Under the pieces are notes generated by a model, which worked only from the letters and a program-made list of their open reading frames with translations, was not told where the DNA came from and did no database searches. DNA of 64,000 nt, from positions 2,294,001 to 2,358,000 of the forward strand of contig NZ_AP028934.1 in NCBI RefSeq assembly GCF_036323475.1, written 5' to 3'. Below, in pieces: positions 29,044 to 36,833 of this stretch. Numbering within the stretch: the first letter of the stretch is position 1; each line of letters starts with the position of its first letter. The position numbers and the translations under genes were made by a program. The stretch comes from Solobacterium moorei. Lineage in GTDB: Bacteria; Bacillota_I; Bacilli_A; Erysipelotrichales; Erysipelotrichaceae.

Positions 29044-29747
29044 TATGCATCCACCTCCATAAAGAACTCTTCTAATGACTTTGTTCCCTTTACGGTATTC
29101 ATATCGCCACATGTTATAAGTTTTCCTTTATGGATAATCGCAACTTTATTACATAGTTTCTCTGCCACATCTAATACATGCGTTGAGAAGAAAATTGTAC
29201 ATCCTTTCTGCGTCATCTCTTTCATAATATTCTTGAGTTCAAATGTAGCTTTAGGATCCAATCCAACAAATGGTTCATCTAAAATCAATATCTTCGGCTC
29301 ATGTATAAGAGCCGCAATTATCGCAGTACGCTGTTTCATACCATGTGAATATGAGGAAATCATATTTCCCAGGGAATCTGTCATATCGAAGAGATTTCCA
29401 TATGTTTGTATACGATTTTTTCTATCTTCAGAAGATACATTGTATAAATCAGCGATAAAGTTAATGAATTGATACCCCGTTAAATGTTCATATAAATCAG
29501 GATTATCCGGTATATATGCCAATTGTTGTTTACATAAGATTGGCTCACTTTGAATAGAATGACCATTGATCAAAATATTACCTTCATCAAAGCCATGAAT
29601 ACCAACGATTGCTTTAATAGTAGAAGTTTTCCCTGCACCATTAGCTCCAATAAAACCATAGATATCTCCATCAGAAATAGACAAAGATAAATGCTCTACA
29701 GCAACTTTTCCGTCATACTTCTTCGTTAAATTTTTAATTTCAATCAT
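29043..29747 (-). CDS. ABC exporter ATP-binding subunit (BcrA-like)
   Basis: A 234-residue ATPase with Walker A GANGAGKTSTI, signature YSHGMKQRTAIIAAL and Walker B ILILDEPFVGLDP. It pairs with the membrane subunit downstream. It is overlapped by four bases with the upstream regulator gene, forming a regulator-ATPase-permease operon. Confidence 0.92.
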   Translation of the reverse strand: MIEIKNLTKKYDGKVAVEHLSLSISDGDIYGFIGANGAGKTSTIKAIVGIHGFDEGNILINGHSIQSEPILCKQQLAYIPDNPDLYEHLTGYQFINFIADLYNVSSEDRKNRIQTYGNLFDMTDSLGNMISSYSHGMKQRTAIIAALIHEPKILILDEPFVGLDPKATFELKNIMKEMTQKGCTIFFSTHVLDVAEKLCNKVAIIHKGKLITCGDMNTVKGTKSLEEFFMEVDA

Positions 29748-30496
29748 AAGTCTTCCTCTCGTAAGGTTTCTACACAGAACCTTTTTTTATTACAACATGG
29801 ACAAGTCAACCTTCTAGTATGATACGTGTGTCTCGCCCAAAAAACCTCTTTTCCATTTGGCCTAAAAACGGTATGACATTCAGGACAGATATAGGCAACA
29901 ATATTCATATATTTTTTGAATAAAATCGATCCAAAGATAATTATCAATATCTCAATAACAAGATATACCCACCACTTTCCGCTAAATAGCGAATACACAA
30001 AAGATGCACCTTGTATGATTCCAACTATGATCCCAATAACGAAAAGCTGTATCCGGTAATGTTTTAATCGTTCTTTCCGTTTCAAAATATACGCAATATT
30101 TGACATTGAGGCTGGTGTTATCACTGGTAGCGCCTTTAATTGTTCACGAAAAGATTTCGCATCTTGAAGTTTTATTTTTTGTTCCTCAACTTCTTTCTCT
30201 ATCGCAAATATACGTTCATCAATTAAAGCCTTTATTATATTCTCGCCATTATCTTGCTGATAAATACTGGCAATATCATCAATGGATAATCCTAGAGAAC
30301 GCAAGTAAATTAATAATCTTAATTTTTCTACATCTTCGGAAGTATACATGCGTCTACCACCTTCACTTAGTTCAGTAGGAATTAGTAATCCACGTTGATC
30401 ATAGTATTGAACAGTACGGACTGTAATACCACATAATTTCGCAATCTCACCTGTCGAATACATCTTTTGTTTATTTCTTTCGATAGTATCACGCAT
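29744..30496 (-). CDS. MerR-family regulator with membrane and zinc-ribbon domains
   Basis: A 250-residue protein. A MerR-type winged helix (YSTGEIAKLCGITVRTVQYYDQRGLL, about residues 13-80) is followed by a coiled-coil dimerisation helix. Two membrane segments (about 150-190) come next, and a C-terminal zinc ribbon has CPEC and CPCC pairs. The start at 30496 follows GAGGTG. It is first in the operon with the ABC exporter and probably controls it, sensing a membrane or envelope signal. Membrane-anchored MerR proteins with zinc ribbons are uncommon but known in Firmicutes. Confidence 0.8.
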   Translation of the reverse strand: MRDTIERNKQKMYSTGEIAKLCGITVRTVQYYDQRGLLIPTELSEGGRRMYTSEDVEKLRLLIYLRSLGLSIDDIASIYQQDNGENIIKALIDERIFAIEKEVEEQKIKLQDAKSFREQLKALPVITPASMSNIAYILKRKERLKHYRIQLFVIGIIVGIIQGASFVYSLFSGKWWVYLVIEILIIIFGSILFKKYMNIVAYICPECHTVFRPNGKEVFWARHTYHTRRLTCPCCNKKRFCVETLREEDL

Positions 30497-30616
30497 ATCA
30501 CTCACCTCATAATAACGATAGTTTATCACGCAACGTCACAAGCAAGTTATTTTTGATTTTTTTCTGTAAAATTGCGAAAAAAACGTAAATTCTAAGATAA
30601 ATGCGAAAAGAGTGGT

Positions 30617-30692
30617 ATAACTCAAATCGCATAGAAACATTAAACAATGTGATTAAGAGAAATATAACTCTTGGTCGCATTGTTTTTATTTT
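30617..30692 (+). promoter_or_regulatory. Attenuator-like leader of the HTH gene
   Basis: The left arm 30643-30659 (AACAATGTGATTAAGAG) pairs with 30668-30684 (CTCTTGGTCGCATTGTT) through a nearly complete 17-pair stem including G-U pairs, followed by TTTTTATTTT: an intrinsic terminator. The upstream element ATAACTCAAATCGCAT (30617-30632) resembles the right arm (ATAACTCTTGGTCGCAT) and could pair with the same left arm, giving an alternative antiterminator. The ribosome-binding site of the next gene follows immediately. Confidence 0.55.
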
Positions 30693-30711
30693 GAGAAAGG
30701 AGGATAAGCTA

Positions 30712-31275
30712 ATGGCATTGGAAAAAGTCAGTAAAAAGATCGTTAAGAAAATAGAAGAGTTGCATATACAAAACGTTGATCCAAATGTCATTGCTGGAGT
30801 TTTGGATATAGCCGAATCAACCGTGAAAAATGTGATTGCCGGAAAATATGTACGCACATCACTTACGGAAGCAGATGATAAGAGAATCCATGCACTTTGG
30901 GAAGAAGGCTTATCTGTTAAAGAAATCCGTGAAAAAACCGGATGGACAGAGCCGACAATCGCAAAGGTATTAAAGGATGTAAGAAAGCAGGTTCATAAGA
31001 TCAAAGATGATGAACATCAATATATCCGTCAATTATATCAAGAAGGGAAAAAGCCGGCACAAATTGCAAGGATAACAAATCATAGTATTCCGGTAATCAT
31101 GCTACATCTGGAAGGGCTTGTAGAACGTTCTACATTTAAGCGATTAACGCAAGATGATAAAGAATCTATCTTAGCGTTGAATAAGCAAGGATATAGCAGT
31201 AAAGACCTTGCAGAACGATTTAAAGTACATCTGGCAACGATCTATCGAATCATTAAAGAAAACAAAAGAGAATAA
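30712..31275 (+). CDS. Multi-HTH DNA-binding regulator
   Basis: A 187-residue basic protein made of several resolvase-like or sigma-like helix-turn-helix units: VIAGVLDIAESTVKNVIAGK, VKEIREKTGWTEPTIAKVLK, PAQIARITNHSIPVIMLHL and SSKDLAERFKVHLATIYRII. No catalytic domain is visible, so it is not a recombinase but a DNA-binding regulator or element-copy controller (inference). AAAGGAGG precedes the ATG at 30712. The frame extends upstream to 30601 through the terminator hairpin, which is not coding. Probably the first gene of the mobile element. Confidence 0.7.
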   Translation: MALEKVSKKIVKKIEELHIQNVDPNVIAGVLDIAESTVKNVIAGKYVRTSLTEADDKRIHALWEEGLSVKEIREKTGWTEPTIAKVLKDVRKQVHKIKDDEHQYIRQLYQEGKKPAQIARITNHSIPVIMLHLEGLVERSTFKRLTQDDKESILALNKQGYSSKDLAERFKVHLATIYRIIKENKRE

Positions 31276-31552
31276 AAAAATCACATGAACATTTACCCAT
31301 CGCCTACCAAGCTAGAGTGTTCTGTGATCAAGGGAGAAGGTTAATAGCCTTCAATATAGTGCATATGTAGAGGACTCAGATACTCAGATACTATCAGTAT
31401 GACCTGACCGACCTCTTTGCATATATAAATATATAAGATTTAACTAAAAAAAGCAATTTTATAGATGTTAAAGATTTATTAAAAATCACAAATAAAATAA
31501 AAAAACAACATAGGAAACCTATGATGTGTAGTTAATTGAATGAAGGAGCTTT
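31276..31552. other. Structured non-coding region, possible origin
   Basis: No gene is seen here. Several inverted repeats lie together: GAAGG/CCTTC (31336-31352), an outer pair ATATGTAGAGG/CCTCTTTGCATAT (31363-31373 with 31412-31424) enclosing ATACT-ATC-AGTAT (31388-31400) and a tandem CTCAGATA, and CATAGG-AAA-CCTATG (31509-31523). The density of dyads before an unrecognised large gene and parAB would suit a replication or transfer origin or a regulatory RNA. Confidence 0.4.
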
Positions 31553-32587
31553 ATGGAAACATTTTTTAACAGGACAAATATTTATGATGATCTGCAGTCT
31601 GTGTTCAGTATTAGTGATTGGATTACCGCTTGCACTGGTGATGTGGTAGTGGATTCCACGGTTACGGATCTTGGCTGGCAAGAATTCTTCTGTATGTTGG
31701 AAGAATTTGAGATAAGTAGGGCAGGCAAGAGAGCATCCACCTTCAATATCCAGGCAAAGTCTTTAGAGATTTTGCTACCTACCGGAATAACGGATGTCAA
31801 ACATTGTGTACATGTCATCATGCATGAATTGTTTGGTCATGAAAAGCATCTACCCTATGCGGCATGGTTGGAAACAAGAGGAAAGGGGAAGTATATCAAA
31901 ATACTTATTTCTGAACGATATTACAGTAAAGAAGAACTTATCTATGAAGATAGATGGAAGTCGGATAGGTTTCAAAACAAGCTCACAGGGAAACTATGTA
32001 AAGCAGACGATCCTCAAGCCAGAAGAATTGTAAAGGCAGGTGACATTCGGAAGACTTGGATATCACACTTCAGCCTAAAGAGCCGAATGTTTACGGCTGA
32101 TGGATTTGCCAGAAAGCATTCAAACAGAAAAAAGAGAATTGGCTTTGATAGATTGCTAAGCCATATACGCCAGTGTATTGCTGCAGCATTTGTTAAATTG
32201 AAGATTCAGTTTAACAAAACATTCCTACTTCCAAAGCTGAAACGTCATGATTGGCTCAATAAGTATCAAAACATCAATCTAACCAGGATAAATTCAGCCA
32301 TACAACATATAGAACAGGAACTGCAGATGGAGTGGATTGCACTCAGGGATGGTTATTTCCTACAAGAAAGGAAAACATATGACCGATTCATGGTGATTGC
32401 ACAGAGATACTTAAATCGTTTCAAAAATGGTTTTTTCAATAAAAAAGTTGGAGGAAACAGAAAACTAAAACTATCATTCTCACCGTTCATGAATGTGGTG
32501 AGAGTCCAGGAGAATCTGGACAGTTTGGTCGAAGATTTTAATCAGGAAATTGAAGAATTCCGGATGAAATACCGGTATGGAATCTAA
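31553..32587 (+). CDS. Unrecognised 344-residue protein of the mobile element
   Basis: A basic, mainly soluble protein without membrane segments or signal peptide. The first half contains the compact segment HVIMHELFGHEKHLPYAAWL followed by GKYIKILISERYY, which superficially resembles replication or mobilisation proteins but lacks a recognisable HUH motif. The second half is helical and rich in Lys/Arg. AAGGAG precedes the start. Its position directly upstream of parA/parB and downstream of a dyad-rich region suggests a replication-linked role, which is only inference. Confidence 0.6.
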   Translation: METFFNRTNIYDDLQSVFSISDWITACTGDVVVDSTVTDLGWQEFFCMLEEFEISRAGKRASTFNIQAKSLEILLPTGITDVKHCVHVIMHELFGHEKHLPYAAWLETRGKGKYIKILISERYYSKEELIYEDRWKSDRFQNKLTGKLCKADDPQARRIVKAGDIRKTWISHFSLKSRMFTADGFARKHSNRKKRIGFDRLLSHIRQCIAAAFVKLKIQFNKTFLLPKLKRHDWLNKYQNINLTRINSAIQHIEQELQMEWIALRDGYFLQERKTYDRFMVIAQRYLNRFKNGFFNKKVGGNRKLKLSFSPFMNVVRVQENLDSLVEDFNQEIEEFRMKYRYGI

Positions 32588-32600
32588 GGAGAAGAGAAAA

Positions 32601-32777
32601 ATGGATGAGATGTTGATCAAAGAGTATGACGATGTTCTTAAAAAAGTACATTCTGAATGGAAAGCATTGCCGGAATCACGAAAAAAAGAAAAACTATTTC
32701 AGTTATTCCAAATGATGTTGAACGTACAAACGAAATTACATGTTTATTGGCAATTTGAACAAAATATGGAGGGTTAG
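32601..32777 (+). CDS. Small helical protein of unknown function
   Basis: A 58-residue helical, charged protein (MDEMLIKEYDDVLKKVH...). The ATG at 32601 follows AAGGAGAAG; an upstream in-frame ATG at 32577 overlaps the previous gene and lacks an RBS. It sits three bases before parA and is likely co-expressed with the partition genes. Confidence 0.55.
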   Translation: MDEMLIKEYDDVLKKVHSEWKALPESRKKEKLFQLFQMMLNVQTKLHVYWQFEQNMEG

Positions 32778-32780
32778 TTT

Positions 32781-33575
32781 ATGATCACAGCAATACTAAA
32801 CATCAAAGGTGGTTGTTCCAAAACACTGTCAGCTGAAATGCTTGCAAGGGGATATGCAAAAGAAGGTAGAAAAACATTAGTAGTAGATGCAGACGGACAA
32901 GGGGATATTACTTCTTCTTTAATGCCACACATCAATTTTGATCAACCTGAAAATGTTGGGGGCGTTACGCCCCCGGAAAAGGGAACCATTGTGGACTATC
33001 TGAAAGGAAACAAAAAGATAGAGGATTGTATCTGGCATACAAAGATCGAAAACATTGACTTGATCCCATCCAGTATGGACTTGTTCACTGTCATCTATGA
33101 AATGCAGGGAAGAGGTGGTGCAGATTTCTTGTTGGGAAATGCATTAAAGGGATTGGACTATGACGAGATCATCATCGACAATAACCCTTCCATCAATAAG
33201 ATGACCTATAACTCCATCTATGCGGCAGATGTAATCATCTGTCCTACAAATATTAGTGAAAAGACATTGAAGGGAGTTATGAATACACGTGGTGTATGCG
33301 TGCAAGCATTAGATGCATTGCCATTTAGCAAGCCTTTAAACTTCAAGATTGTCCTTACAATGATGACACGAAACAATAACTGTAAAGAAGGAGCAAAACA
33401 GTTAAGAGCAGCATTTGGAAAAGATGTATTTGATACACAGATTCGATTCCAACAGAAGCCAGTGCAGGATGCAGAATTTAGTAAGAAGTCCCTATTAGAC
33501 ATGAAAGCTGGTGTAGCTGAAGACTATAGAAATTTGACAAAAGAAGTAATTCAAAAGGATGAGGTGCATGCATGA
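32781..33575 (+). CDS. parA: ParA-like partition ATPase with divergent P-loop
   Basis: A 264-residue ParA/Soj-family protein for segregation or maintenance of the element. The deviant Walker A reads NIKGGCSKT, in which the usual Gly before the catalytic Lys is Ser. The Walker A' region is VVDADGQGDITSSL and Walker B is IIIDNNPSI, both altered from the consensus. The hairpin repeat is inserted in frame near residues 59-66 (ENVGGVTPPEKG). GGAGGG precedes the ATG, and the stop overlaps the parB start (ATGA). Whether it still hydrolyses ATP cannot be told from sequence. Confidence 0.85.
   Translation: MITAILNIKGGCSKTLSAEMLARGYAKEGRKTLVVDADGQGDITSSLMPHINFDQPENVGGVTPPEKGTIVDYLKGNKKIEDCIWHTKIENIDLIPSSMDLFTVIYEMQGRGGADFLLGNALKGLDYDEIIIDNNPSINKMTYNSIYAADVIICPTNISEKTLKGVMNTRGVCVQALDALPFSKPLNFKIVLTMMTRNNNCKEGAKQLRAAFGKDVFDTQIRFQQKPVQDAEFSKKSLLDMKAGVAEDYRNLTKEVIQKDEVHA
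32958..32974 (+). repeat. Hairpin repeat, copy 1, inside parA
   Basis: GGGGGCG-TTA-CGCCCCC, a seven-base stem with a three-base loop, in frame within parA (GGVTPP). The loop differs from the AAA/TTT of the other copies. Confidence 0.9.
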
Positions 33576-34393
33576 CAAATTTAGATTTAGGAAAGATGTT
33601 TGGGGACAGCAATCAGGAGATGCAGAAAGCAGCTGCATTAAAGACATACTTAGTAAAGTTGAATAAAATTCTTCCATCAGAGGAGAATCCATACGAAGTA
33701 GAAGAAGAATCCGTTCAAAGATTGGCTGAGAACATTGAACAATACGGACTGTTCCAGGCACTTACTGCACAGAAAGAAGGCAGTGAGATACGGTTGATCT
33801 CCGGAGAACGCAGATATACGGCATTGAAATATCTTGTGAATCAGGGACTTACATATTCTTACAATGGTGAAGATATAACTGGATATGCTCCAATTTGCTA
33901 CATCAAGCAAACTTCAGGAGATACAAAAACAATGTTTATGATTTCTGCAAATGCTCATAGAGATTTACAGTCAGATGAAAAAAATAGAATCATAGACACA
34001 ACCTTAGTAGCTTTAGAAAAGCAGGAGATGAGTGGAAAGTTCTCCTGGGAAGGCAAACGCAAGGCAACGGTAATCTCTTCGATCACAGGAATTAAAGAAC
34101 ATTATGTAAAAGATTATTTAGCAAGTAAAAATAGAGAAATTAAATTTGCTGAAGAAGATCCGGAAACGCTTGCGAAGATCAGACAATCCAAGCAAGTATC
34201 GGAAGAAGAGAAAGCCTATAAGGAACTGCTCAAACAGATCAATAAATGCATCAAGAAGTTTGAAAAACTGGACAGTTATGTATTAGCAACTTTATCTGAA
34301 GATGAATTAAATACATTTCAAAGCAAATGCTTTGAACTAAGTCTTCATCTACAAGAATGCACAGCAAATGGTGAAAGAGAATTAATGTCATAG
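33572..34393 (+). CDS. parB: ParB-like partition protein
   Basis: A 273-residue ParB/Spo0J-family protein. The N-terminal ParB/sulfiredoxin-like domain contains VQRLAENIEQYGLFQAL and the nucleotide-binding motif RLISGERRYTALKYL, followed by ISANAHRDLQSDEKNRI. A helix-turn-helix-like part follows (around SITGIKEHYVKDYLASK), then a charged, helical dimerisation tail. It would bind a centromere-like site and partner with ParA; no parS-like palindrome was identified nearby. It is translationally coupled to parA. Confidence 0.88.
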   Translation: MTNLDLGKMFGDSNQEMQKAAALKTYLVKLNKILPSEENPYEVEEESVQRLAENIEQYGLFQALTAQKEGSEIRLISGERRYTALKYLVNQGLTYSYNGEDITGYAPICYIKQTSGDTKTMFMISANAHRDLQSDEKNRIIDTTLVALEKQEMSGKFSWEGKRKATVISSITGIKEHYVKDYLASKNREIKFAEEDPETLAKIRQSKQVSEEEKAYKELLKQINKCIKKFEKLDSYVLATLSEDELNTFQSKCFELSLHLQECTANGERELMS

Positions 34394-34415
34394 AAAAAAA
34401 GTAGTAGGTGTTGTT

Positions 34416-34436
34416 CTGGGGGCGAAACGCCCCCAG
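34416..34436 (+). repeat. Hairpin repeat, copy 2
   Basis: CT-GGGGGCG-AAA-CGCCCCC-AG, a nine-base stem between parB and the next gene, immediately followed by that gene's ribosome-binding site. Confidence 0.95.
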
Positions 34437-34452
34437 AGGAAAGGGGAGCAAG

Positions 34453-34869
34453 ATGATCCGCAATAATCAACAAAGCGTGGATGCATTGGCTGAATATGTC
34501 GAGGATGAAATGTCCATATTGTGCCGACTGAATGCAACAAATATCAGAATGAACGAAAGCATTCCGATAGCGGATTGTTTTGATCCAATCTGTTTGTTTG
34601 AATCCAGGATGCTGATCTATGAAATGCAAAAACGTATTGCAAGTAAAGATGAAGAAAATGAGTTGCTGAAACGACTTGTACTGCAAGAACTGCAGAGCTG
34701 TTCGATTAATGAAATAGATTTATGGGTGGAAGAATTACGCATGCAGGGTTTATCGATGACAGTTGGCAGCCTGAGTGAAAAGATCAAATCCAATTCTTTA
34801 AGACCGGAAGAATATACGATCATCGCAAAATGCATATTGAATAAAAATGCAGGAGGTACAGATGGATAG
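34453..34869 (+). CDS. Unrecognised small helical protein
   Basis: A 138-residue soluble, helical, acidic protein (MIRNNQQSVDALAEYVEDEM...). No family recognised. The start at 34453 follows AAAGGGGAG just after the hairpin repeat; the frame is open across the hairpin but that part is unlikely to be translated. Its end overlaps the next gene by eight bases, so both are likely co-translated. Confidence 0.6.
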   Translation: MIRNNQQSVDALAEYVEDEMSILCRLNATNIRMNESIPIADCFDPICLFESRMLIYEMQKRIASKDEENELLKRLVLQELQSCSINEIDLWVEELRMQGLSMTVGSLSEKIKSNSLRPEEYTIIAKCILNKNAGGTDG

Positions 34870-35536
34870 ATGGGTAAAAATCGTTGAAATGCATTGTGAT
34901 CCGGAAGAAAGGTTGAATGAGTTTATGGGTTTGCTGCAGGACATCAACGCATTGTACAGCAATCAAAGATTCTATTTTAATGATCAATGCATTGCAAGAT
35001 TTGATAAAGAAGTATTCCGATTGAATCGGATCAAGGTTGGCGGTTCGATAGTTAAAATTCCGGAAGGAAACTGCGAATATGATGAAAGATATTCTGCTTC
35101 CATGATGTATGACTACGAAAATAAAATGCTGAGTTATGGATCATTAAGATATTTCAATGTATTTCTTACGGAAATTGAAAGACATGCGATTGTGTGGAAA
35201 TGGTTTAAAGCAACCAAACGGATCAGCAGAGAATATCTTTTAAAAAAGTTCCAAATTTCATCTAAGACTTTACCTAAAGTATTAGCAAGAGCAGAAGAAA
35301 AACTGATTGAGCTATGGGCATTGGACTTTTATGGTCGGGCATGTGACAGTGGAGAGATATTGGGACGTGATGCACGGAACTGGTTGCGAGAAACAAGAAC
35401 TGGGATCTATGGTGGCTATTTGGCAGAGTATCCACAATGGTACTTACATTTCTATCCATCTGAAGAGGAAACGAAAATGATTTTAGAAAGACATGGATTG
35501 TTAGATCTTAGTAAATTTGAGGGAAAAACGAAATGA
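34862..35536 (+). CDS. Unrecognised 224-residue protein
   Basis: A soluble protein, MDRWVKIVEMHCDPEERLNEF..., rich in aromatic residues. The segment FQISSKTLPKVLARAEEKLIEL resembles a helix-turn-helix of the sigma type, so DNA binding is possible. The ATG at 34862 follows GGAGGT. It is coupled to the gene before it. Function unknown. Confidence 0.6.
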   Translation: MDRWVKIVEMHCDPEERLNEFMGLLQDINALYSNQRFYFNDQCIARFDKEVFRLNRIKVGGSIVKIPEGNCEYDERYSASMMYDYENKMLSYGSLRYFNVFLTEIERHAIVWKWFKATKRISREYLLKKFQISSKTLPKVLARAEEKLIELWALDFYGRACDSGEILGRDARNWLRETRTGIYGGYLAEYPQWYLHFYPSEEETKMILERHGLLDLSKFEGKTK

Positions 35537-35551
35537 AATTAATATGTTAGC

Positions 35552-35770
35552 ATGCTTGCAAAGAAATTTTTATCTGATCGGATCTTAGATGAGATTTCAT
35601 TAATAAAGGAAATCTTTGAAGGGTTGGATGCACCACATGGTTTTCATTTGGCAATCAATGAAGATCTATCAATATTTGTCTTGGATGGAAATTTGTACTT
35701 ATATAGCGATGAGTATGCGCTAGGTACAAAGTTTAAGGAGATTGCTTTGTCTGAAGCTTCAAGAGATTAA
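35552..35770 (+). CDS. Small protein of unknown function
   Basis: A 72-residue protein (MLAKKFLSDRILDEISLIKEIF...) without membrane segments. The ribosome-binding site is weak, which lowers confidence, but the reading frame uses the same codon style as its neighbours and is followed by a hairpin repeat like other element genes. Confidence 0.45.
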   Translation: MLAKKFLSDRILDEISLIKEIFEGLDAPHGFHLAINEDLSIFVLDGNLYLYSDEYALGTKFKEIALSEASRD

Positions 35771-35805
35771 CCAACTATAAGTTTGTGTTTTGAGAAAGAA
35801 ATAGT

Positions 35806-35826
35806 CTGGGGGCGTTTTGCCCCCAG
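35806..35826 (+). repeat. Hairpin repeat, copy 3
   Basis: CT-GGGGGCG-TTT-TGCCCCC-AG with one G-T pair at the loop base. It lies immediately before AGGAGG of the next gene. Confidence 0.95.
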
Positions 35827-35839
35827 AAGGAGGAAGTAA

Positions 35840-36043
35840 ATGATCATAATGAAAAATCATGAATATAAGTTAATTAAAAGAGGAGTATGCCGAAAGTGCG
35901 GCTGCACAGAAAATAGTGCTTGTTATGTGTCCGGAATTGGCACTTGCTGGTGGGTGGATGATACGAAAACACTATGCAGTCATTGCTTTTATGGATGTTG
36001 TGAGCTGTCATTAGAAGAGAGTGTCGGTGAACAGAATGGATGA
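35840..36043 (+). CDS. Cysteine-rich zinc-ribbon-like phage-type protein
   Basis: A 67-residue protein with eleven cysteines: CRKCGCTENSAC, CWWVDD, then CSHCFYGCC. The pattern CxxCGCT...AC...CWWV...LC..C is one I know from small phage and mobile-element proteins of unknown function, presumably binding zinc. AAGGAGGAAGTAA precedes the ATG. It overlaps the start of the next gene slightly. Confidence 0.65.
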   Translation: MIIMKNHEYKLIKRGVCRKCGCTENSACYVSGIGTCWWVDDTKTLCSHCFYGCCELSLEESVGEQNG

Positions 36044-36215
36044 TGAGATCATGGTTATTCTTTCTAAAGATAACAGGGCATTTGAAACAGCATGGTTCAC
36101 CAATATGCATGCAGCCAAGAAGTGGGCGGACAGAATCAGAGATAAAAGTGATTATCTGGTTACGATTTTTAAGGGTTCAAATGACAATCCAGTTGAACAA
36201 TATCAGGTAATGTAA
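36036..36215 (+). CDS. Small protein of unknown function
   Basis: A 59-residue protein (MDDEIMVILSKDNRAFETAWF...) with a WxxN..AAKKWADRIRDKS segment, predicted to be a small alpha/beta protein. The start may be the GTG at 36021 or the ATG at 36036; neither has a strong ribosome-binding site. It overlaps the cysteine-rich gene by eight bases. Confidence 0.5.
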   Translation: MDDEIMVILSKDNRAFETAWFTNMHAAKKWADRIRDKSDYLVTIFKGSNDNPVEQYQVM

Positions 36216-36219
36216 AAGT

Positions 36220-36237
36220 CTGGCGTTTCGCCCCCAG
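36220..36237 (+). repeat. Hairpin repeat, copy 4, truncated left arm
   Basis: CTGGCG-TTT-CGCCCCCAG: the left arm has lost three G, so the stem is shorter. It is followed by GAAAGGA. Confidence 0.85.
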
Positions 36238-36261
36238 AGAAAGGAATGCGAAAGCGCTAAT

Positions 36262-36465
36262 ATGTTATCAAATAAAATTGAACAATTAAGAAAAGAAAAA
36301 GGATACACTTTTGCAAAGCTATCTGAACTAACAAGAATCAGTACAGGAAGACTATACGATCTGGCTACAGGAAAACGAAATAATCCAACTATGGATACTC
36401 TTATAAAATTGGCAGATGCACTAGATGTAACACTAGATGAATTGGTGGGAAGAAAAGGAAGATAA
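36262..36465 (+). CDS. XRE-family small regulator, copy 1
   Basis: A 67-residue protein that is essentially one lambda-repressor-type helix-turn-helix (IEQLRKEKGYTFAKLSELTRISTGRLYDLATGK) plus the C-terminal tail TLIKLADALDVTLDELVGRKGR. That tail is nearly identical in two further genes (36834 and 38111). It is followed by a hairpin repeat and then a small membrane protein gene. Such single-domain regulators usually repress their own operon; the target is unknown. Confidence 0.85.
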   Translation: MLSNKIEQLRKEKGYTFAKLSELTRISTGRLYDLATGKRNNPTMDTLIKLADALDVTLDELVGRKGR

Positions 36466-36468
36466 TGT

Positions 36469-36493
36469 CTGGGGGGGCGTTTCGCCCCCCCAG
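36469..36493 (+). repeat. Hairpin repeat, copy 5, extended G/C arms
   Basis: Seven G, CG-TTT-CG, seven C: both arms are two bases longer than in the standard copy, keeping perfect pairing. It lies between the regulator and the membrane protein gene. Confidence 0.95.
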
Positions 36494-36506
36494 AGAAAGG
36501 AATAAG

Positions 36507-36803
36507 ATGAAAGAAAAATTCTATACAAGATATTTACTTTTAAATACATTGTTGCTGATATTGAGTCTGGCATTTTGGTTAGTGATATCTGATCTATATA
36601 TGAAATGTTTTGTTTTGGCAAGTTTATATATTTTTAGTGCAGTAGCTCTACTACGAATAATGTGTGATGACAAGAAAGTATATATATCTCGTTTGCTTTT
36701 GGTTACTGTAACTATGGTTATATATGCGATTGTAATGACGATTTTATTTATGAAAGTGTATCCTTTAATTTTTGAATTTTGTGAAAATTATCCTCAAAGG
36801 TGA
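36507..36803 (+). CDS. Small membrane protein after regulator copy 1
   Basis: A 98-residue protein with three membrane segments (about residues 9-27, 30-49 and 65-87). No family recognised. The start at 36507 follows GAAAGGAATAAG right after the hairpin. An upstream ATG overlapping the regulator stop (TAATG) would translate the hairpin; I consider it a less likely start. Regulator and membrane protein form a unit that recurs downstream. Confidence 0.6.
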   Translation: MKEKFYTRYLLLNTLLLILSLAFWLVISDLYMKCFVLASLYIFSAVALLRIMCDDKKVYISRLLLVTVTMVIYAIVMTILFMKVYPLIFEFCENYPQR

Positions 36804-36833
36804 TTATGGAGATATGAAGAAAATAGAAATATT

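Noticed and set aside
30497-30600. Exact left attachment site of the conjugative element
   Set aside because: Without the right end in the window no direct repeat can be paired; only a bracket for the boundary can be given.
31553-32587. Zinc protease by the segment HELFGHE
   Set aside because: Spacing is H-E-x3-H and not HExxH, and no other protease feature is visible.
36465-36506. Start of the membrane protein at the TAATG overlap, through the hairpin
   Set aside because: The ATG at 36507 has a well-placed GAAAGGA. In the equivalent units after the other two regulators, a frame through the hairpin runs into a stop, so the hairpin is not generally coding there.
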